Assembly (NCBI RefSeq): GCF_000445125.1 | Contig: NZ_ATHL01000153.1 | Span: forward strand, 1-64,000 | Direction: 5' to 3' | Source: Novosphingobium lindaniclasticum LE124 | GTDB lineage: Bacteria > Pseudomonadota > Alphaproteobacteria > Sphingomonadales > Sphingomonadaceae | Length of the DNA stretch: 64,000 nucleotides | In this document: positions 59,865-64,000 of the stretch, in pieces | Layout of the letters: every line of letters starts with the position of its first letter | Position numbering within the stretch: the first letter of the stretch is position 1 | Notes under the pieces: model-generated | What the model was told of the DNA's origin: nothing | What the model saw: the letters and a program-made list of their open reading frames with translations, nothing else | Databases searched by the model: none | Program-made: the position numbers and the translations under genes

Positions 59865-62726
59865 TCAGAAGTCCAGGATCGCGCGCAGCTTTGCCGCAAG
59901 CTGGCCGACGGTGAAAGGTTTGCCGATCAGTTCGACGCCCGAATCCACGACCCCGTCGTGGACGACCGCGTTGCGGGTATAGCCGCTCGTATAGAGGACC
60001 TTCAGATCCGGCCGCCGCCGCAGTGCTTCTTCCGCAAGCTTGCGGCCGTTGATGTCGGGCATGACGATATCGGTGAAGAGCAGCGTGATCTCGGGGTGGC
60101 CGTCGAGCAGCCGCAAAGCCGCGAGGCCGCCGTCGGCTTCCAGCACGCGGTAGCCCAGGTCGGTCAGCGCATCGACGCTGAACTGACGGACGGCGGCTTC
60201 ATCGTCGACCACCAGGACCACCTCCTGATCCCCGCCCGGCCGCAGGTCTTGCTGAGGCTCGGCAGCGGCATCGCAGGCATCCCCGGTGAATCGCGGCAGA
60301 TAGAGCTTGATGATCGTGCCTTCACCCGGTGCCGAGCTGATCCTCACTTGGCCGCCGGATTGCCGGACGAAGCCGTAGACCTGGCTGAGGCCGAGCCCGG
60401 TGCCCTTGCCGACCTGCTTCGTTGTGAAGAACGGGTCGAACGCCTTGGCCTTCACTTCCGGCGACATGCCCGCTCCGGTGTCCGACACCGCGATCAGGAC
60501 GTAGTCTCCCCCCGGTATGGCAGCGCTGTCCTGCTCCTGCATGGAGGCATTCCGGGTTTCGATCGTGAGCCTGCCGCCCTCCGGCATGGCATCGCGCGCA
60601 TTCACCGCGAGATTGAGGATGGCGTTTTCCAACTGGTTGCGGTCGGCATGGGTACGCCACAGCCCAGCAGCCAATCTGGTTTCCAGGCGTACGTCGGCGC
60701 CGAGCGAGTGGCGGAGAAGCTCCGACATGTCGGGAACGAGCTGGTTCGCATCGACCACTTCCGGGTTCAGCGGTTGCTGGCGGGAGAAGGCCAGAAGCCG
60801 CTGCGTCAGAGTCGCGGCTCGCTGCGCGCCCTCGGCGGCCGCGTCGATGTAGCGCCGGATCTTGGGATCGCTGGCATCCACCCGGCGGCTCAGCAGATCG
60901 AGCGAACCGATCACCACCGCCAGCATGTTGTTGAAATCGTGAGCGATGCCCCCGGTCAGCTGCCCCACCGCCTCCATCTTCTGGGCCTGTCGCAAGGCTT
61001 CCTGGGCGGCCGATCGCTCGGCGACCTCGGCCGCGACGCGGGCCTCCAGCGTCTCGTTGAGTTCGCGCAGGGTGGCTTCGGTGCGCTTGAGTTCGGTGAT
61101 GTCGACGAGGGTGCCGATGAAATGAAGCGGCGCGCCTGCATCCGTGAAGATCGTGCGCCCCCTGGCGGCAACCCAGCGGACCACCCCGTCTTCGATGCCG
61201 AGGGTGCGGTACTCGATATGGTAATGGCCCGCTCCCCCCGGCGCTATCGCGGCCGCCACAGCCGCTTCGGTCGCGGCGCGGTCGTCAGGATGGAGCCCGC
61301 GCAGGAAAGTGTCTTCGTAGGTCACGGAGGCTTTCGCCGAAAGTCCGAACAGCGCCTTGGTCCGCGCGTCCCAGCGCAGTTCGCCCGTGCGCAAGTCGAG
61401 ATCCCAGGTGCCGATTGCCGCGGCCTCGGTGGCCAGTCGCGCCCGCTCCTCGCTTTGCCGGACGGCCGCTTCCCGCACGCGCCGCTCGGTAAGATCCTGC
61501 ATGGCACCGATCATGCGCAGCGCCGTGCCGTCTTCGGCGCGAAGCAGGAAACCCCGGTCCAACACGTCGGCGTAAGCGCCGTCGGCCCGGCGGAAGCGGT
61601 ACTCGGCCGTCCAAGCCGTACCGCCGCCGTAGATGACGGCATGGATGTCCTGGTCCACACGGTCGCGATCGTCCGGATGGATGTGATCGAGCCACCACTG
61701 CGCTCCGCTTTCGGCAAGCGCGTGACCGTACCGCCGTTCGAGCGCCTCGTTCCAGACCACATGGCCGTCGGCGATGCGCCAGTCCCAGACGGCGTCGTTG
61801 GTCGCACGCGATGCGAGACGGTAGCGTTCCTCGGTTTCGCGCAGTTCGGCTTCCGTCGATCGCCGCTCGGTTATGTCCACCGAAGAACCGATCAGCCCGA
61901 CCACCTGGCCCTCTTCATCGCGGAACGGAGCCTTGGTCGAAAGCCAGATCGCCTCGCGGCCATCGGGATAGGAGACCTGCTCCTCGATCTGCACGACCTC
62001 TCCGCCCGCCATGATCGCGGCATCGCGTTCCATGATCCCGGCCGCTTCCGCCGAATTGCCCAGCGTTTCCAGGTCGGTCTTGCCGATGATCTCGGCCATC
62101 GGCTTGCCCACCAGTTCCGAGGCGCCGCGATTGGCGACCAGCATCCGCCCTTCACGGTCCTTGGCGTAGACCACGCCGGGCACGGCTTCGATGAACGCTT
62201 CGAGCAGGCGCATCGCGCGGTCCCGCTCTTCCATGAGGCTGTGGCGTTCGTCGATGTCGATGAGAACGCCGGGAAAGGTCACGGTGCCGCTCTGGGGGTC
62301 CTTGTCGACGCGGCCGTTGGCCTCGATCCAATGCCAGGTGCCATCGCGCCTTTTTACGCGGTAATGGTGGGCATAGGCGCCGCCACGCGCAAGGGCATCT
62401 TCGATCGCGGCCGAGAGGCCTTCGCGGTCGTCCGGGTGGACGGTCGCCACGATCTGCTCGAGGCCGAGGCCGGAACCGCCCAGCGCCGGATCGATGCCGA
62501 AAGCATCGGCGAACTGCCGGTCGAAGGTGAACTTGTCGGTCGTGACGTCCCAGAACCAGGTCCCGACGATCGCGCCTGCCGCCAGCGCGAGACGGACACG
62601 GTCGGTATCGGAGAGGCCTTCCACCTGAGGGGCGGCAGCATCGGCGCCGTTCATGCGGCGATCGTCTTCGTGTTTTTTGATCGTTTCATCTGCGCCATCG
62701 CCCCTGCCAGCGTCCACCCGCGCCAT
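59865..62726 (-). CDS. Four-PAS hybrid histidine kinase with receiver domain
   Basis: 953 residues with no membrane segment. Four PAS/PAC units in tandem (about residues 40-180, 180-310, 310-440, 440-570), three of them with the WxW or H-P-D-D-R signature (VHPDDREGLSAAIEDALARG, IHPDDRDRVDQDIHAVIYGG, LHPDDRAATEAAVAAAIAPG). The kinase core has the H-box GQLTGGIAHDFNNMLAVVIG, then ENAILNLAVNARDAMPEGGR, VSDTGAGMSPEVKAKAFDPF and TGLGLSQVYGFVRQSGGQVR. A C-terminal REC domain (VVLVVDDEAAVRQFSVDALT; TDIVMPDINGRKLAEEALRR; GVELIGKPFTV) follows. Such soluble hybrids sense light, redox or small ligands; none can be chosen here. Confidence 0.92.
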   Translation of the reverse strand: MARVDAGRGDGADETIKKHEDDRRMNGADAAAPQVEGLSDTDRVRLALAAGAIVGTWFWDVTTDKFTFDRQFADAFGIDPALGGSGLGLEQIVATVHPDDREGLSAAIEDALARGGAYAHHYRVKRRDGTWHWIEANGRVDKDPQSGTVTFPGVLIDIDERHSLMEERDRAMRLLEAFIEAVPGVVYAKDREGRMLVANRGASELVGKPMAEIIGKTDLETLGNSAEAAGIMERDAAIMAGGEVVQIEEQVSYPDGREAIWLSTKAPFRDEEGQVVGLIGSSVDITERRSTEAELRETEERYRLASRATNDAVWDWRIADGHVVWNEALERRYGHALAESGAQWWLDHIHPDDRDRVDQDIHAVIYGGGTAWTAEYRFRRADGAYADVLDRGFLLRAEDGTALRMIGAMQDLTERRVREAAVRQSEERARLATEAAAIGTWDLDLRTGELRWDARTKALFGLSAKASVTYEDTFLRGLHPDDRAATEAAVAAAIAPGGAGHYHIEYRTLGIEDGVVRWVAARGRTIFTDAGAPLHFIGTLVDITELKRTEATLRELNETLEARVAAEVAERSAAQEALRQAQKMEAVGQLTGGIAHDFNNMLAVVIGSLDLLSRRVDASDPKIRRYIDAAAEGAQRAATLTQRLLAFSRQQPLNPEVVDANQLVPDMSELLRHSLGADVRLETRLAAGLWRTHADRNQLENAILNLAVNARDAMPEGGRLTIETRNASMQEQDSAAIPGGDYVLIAVSDTGAGMSPEVKAKAFDPFFTTKQVGKGTGLGLSQVYGFVRQSGGQVRISSAPGEGTIIKLYLPRFTGDACDAAAEPQQDLRPGGDQEVVLVVDDEAAVRQFSVDALTDLGYRVLEADGGLAALRLLDGHPEITLLFTDIVMPDINGRKLAEEALRRRPDLKVLYTSGYTRNAVVHDGVVDSGVELIGKPFTVGQLAAKLRAILDF

Positions 62727-62961
62727 GCCGGAAGAACGCGCGCCTGATGTTCCGCTCTATTCCATTTGTCCGGAAGCTCAAGGCGCCAGAAACGCTCAGA
62801 CGGACGCAAGGTTGCGGCATGAATCGGAGGGAGGCCGAGTGGCGGTGGGAAAAGCTACCTTTCAGTAGCCTTGCGGGATCATCCGAGCTTCTCATGCGTA
62901 TCCTTCTTCCTGTCGCCGTGCCGCCCGCACATGCGATCTCCTCATAGCGGAATTTTCATTG

Positions 62962-63147
62962 ATGAAGGCCGAAATCCGAGACTGTTTCGACAAGCATGCC
63001 CGCGTACAGATCGTCGTCCCCACGCGGCACAAGGCCTTTTCCTACCAGATCCTGGCCTGCCCGACACTTGCCAGGCACCTGGCGAATTTGCCGGGCCTGC
63101 CGATCTCCGTGATCTGCGAGCCGGAGAATGCCGGTTCCTTCTCCTGA
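62962..63147 (+). CDS. Small hypothetical protein
   Basis: 61 residues from the ATG at 62962 (TTG 62959 just ahead). The sequence AEIRDCFDKHARVQIVVPTR and HKAFSYQILACPTLARHLA has sensible protein composition, with two Cys and a compact helix-strand pattern, unlike the arginine-rich noise frames nearby. The family is not recognised and the ribosome site is weak. Low confidence. Confidence 0.4.
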   Translation: MKAEIRDCFDKHARVQIVVPTRHKAFSYQILACPTLARHLANLPGLPISVICEPENAGSFS

Positions 63148-63374
63148 AGCGGCTCGTGATGCTGGGTTTTAGGCCGGTCCTCTGAAACCGCTCCGGTCCG
63201 TCGAGCAGCCTCTTGCCGCTCCCGATCCGGACTGGCCGAGCGATGGTCCGTAGAGGCTCATCGCTTCTGGAAGAAGGCAAAAAAGAAGCGCGGCGTCACT
63301 CTTTTTAGAAAGCCCCCTGTCGGTCCATGCGGGATAATGTGCCGCCCGGACGACCGGACAGGGAGTATGCTGCG

Positions 63375-64000
63375 ATGCCGCCAGGTCGAAAGATCCTGGG
63401 ACTTGATATAGCTCGGACCATCGCGATCGCTCTGGCGATGCTCAATCATTCCTTCATCGCCACGAATGTCTGGAAGGATTTTTTCGAACCCAAGCCGCAA
63501 ATTGCATTCGTGGTGAGACTCGCGACCCCCATGTTCATCATCCTGTTCGGCGCACTCCTGGAAGTCGTCTACAGGAACAGGGAACGCCGCGACGGTCTGC
63601 AATCGGTGACCGCCAGGTTGTTCGAACGGGCGCTGCTGTGCTGGCTGCTTTACGCCCTCACCCTTATACCATTGCTTTGGACGGGCAGGACCAGCGTGAC
63701 GAGCGCGATCTTCGGCGCCTTGCTCGCGGGCAAAATCCCGCTGAGCGACATCCTGCGGTATTACACCATTCTGTTCTTCCTTGCCCCGCTCCTGCTTTTC
63801 GCGCGGAACCGCTGGGGACTTTTGCCGTTGCTGACAGCCTCCACCGCTTTCCTGCTGCTGCATCCCGTTCTGGTGCTTCTGCCCGCGCCGCCCCCCAATT
63901 TTGCCCATTATGCACCGGCGCGCCTTGCCGACCTGCTCCTGGGCCTGGGAGACGCGGTGGCGGGACCGTCCGTATTGCACAGCCTGTTCTTCGTCGCTGT
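63375..64000 (+). CDS. Membrane acyltransferase, OpgC-like, partial at the window edge
   Basis: At least 208 residues from the ATG at 63375; the gene continues past the window. The start GLDIARTIAIALAMLNHSFI fits the family pattern R-x-x-x-L-D-x-x-R-G-x-A-x-x-x-x-x-x-x-H in TM1 of acyltransferase_3/OpgC proteins (His near residue 24). Further TM helices follow (VVRLATPMFIILFGALLEVV, ALLCWLLYALTLIPLLW, YYTILFFLAPLLLFARN). OpgC succinylates periplasmic glucans, and related proteins acylate other surface glycans. The opposite-strand open frame over it is charge-rich and not a gene. Confidence 0.65.
   Translation, partial: MPPGRKILGLDIARTIAIALAMLNHSFIATNVWKDFFEPKPQIAFVVRLATPMFIILFGALLEVVYRNRERRDGLQSVTARLFERALLCWLLYALTLIPLLWTGRTSVTSAIFGALLAGKIPLSDILRYYTILFFLAPLLLFARNRWGLLPLLTASTAFLLLHPVLVLLPAPPPNFAHYAPARLADLLLGLGDAVAGPSVLHSLFFVA

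Noticed and set aside
59958..62747. A 929-codon open frame opposite the four-PAS kinase
   Set aside because: Antisense of a gene with unmistakable kinase and PAS motifs.
63258..63980. Open frame of 240 codons on the minus strand
   Set aside because: Charge-rich translation without motifs; the plus strand encodes a multi-span acyltransferase with a correct TM1 motif.
1..64000. CRISPR arrays, tRNA or rRNA genes, phage modules
   Set aside because: No regularly spaced repeats, cloverleaf-type sequences, rRNA stretches or phage structural genes were seen by eye.

Overview
This is a GC-rich chromosomal window that looks like a sphingomonad (Sphingomonadales, Alphaproteobacteria, close to Novosphingobium or Sphingobium). 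The basis is three large TonB-dependent receptors of the Caulobacter/sphingomonad type, a HisKA_2/HWE-like kinase, a NodT-type efflux system, and a maltose-type locus built from a TonB receptor, GH97, GH13 enzymes, LacI and an MFS carrier. No rRNA, tRNA or CRISPR array was seen. The assignment is inference; no database search was run.

Layout. 0-3.3 kb: the edge of an IS66-like element beside a truncated GlcG/HbpS-like gene, an MHS-family transporter, a norB remnant with an internal stop, and a small exported protein. 3.5-6.4 kb: a HisKA_2/HWE-type kinase divergent from an unusual cyclic-nucleotide-domain/thioredoxin-reductase-fold protein that is translationally coupled to a UBP-type zinc finger. 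6.5-11.6 kb: a three-gene drug-efflux operon (DHA2 MFS, HlyD-type adaptor, outer-membrane factor) and a DedA protein. 12.0-18.9 kb: a membrane kinase, a dld-poxB respiratory pair whose third gene (cydA) survives only as a fragment joined to a chloride-channel fragment, and dps. 19-28.2 kb: a catabolic region with LysR, FAH-family hydrolase, hydroxyacid dehydrogenase, metallo-hydrolase, OprO/P-type porin, MaoC and several alpha/beta hydrolases. 28.4-30.4 kb: a chloroperoxidase-like protein without its catalytic serine, followed by a sensor kinase.

30.7-37.6 kb: a TonB receptor with a LysR regulator, then a second TonB receptor. 37.3-39.6 kb: two related MITE-like repeats with near-identical ends flank a DUF1206 membrane protein and a glycine-zipper protein. 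40.1-46.0 kb: a receiver-only response regulator followed by a decaying catabolic block: DUF1254 remnant, TetR, intact phytanoyl-CoA-dioxygenase-family gene, internally deleted SDR, frameshifted acyl-CoA ligase and DeoR remnant. 46.0-57.4 kb: an apparently intact alpha-glucan utilisation locus. Its TonB receptor imports malto-oligosaccharides, an exported amylase and a GH97 enzyme trim them, an MFS carrier takes them across the inner membrane and a cytoplasmic GH13 glucosidase finishes them, with a divergent LacI regulator and a candidate operator. 57.9-64.0 kb: three coupled small genes, an esterase, a large four-PAS hybrid kinase and the start of a membrane acyltransferase.

The main theme is gene loss. 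At least eight coding units are broken by single-base shifts, internal deletions or junctions, and they sit among intact operons. They include two respiratory enzymes (norB, cydA) and most of one fatty-acid-type catabolic cluster. The least understood intact module is the cNMP-domain/TrxR-fold/UBP zinc-finger pair near 4.4-6.4 kb.
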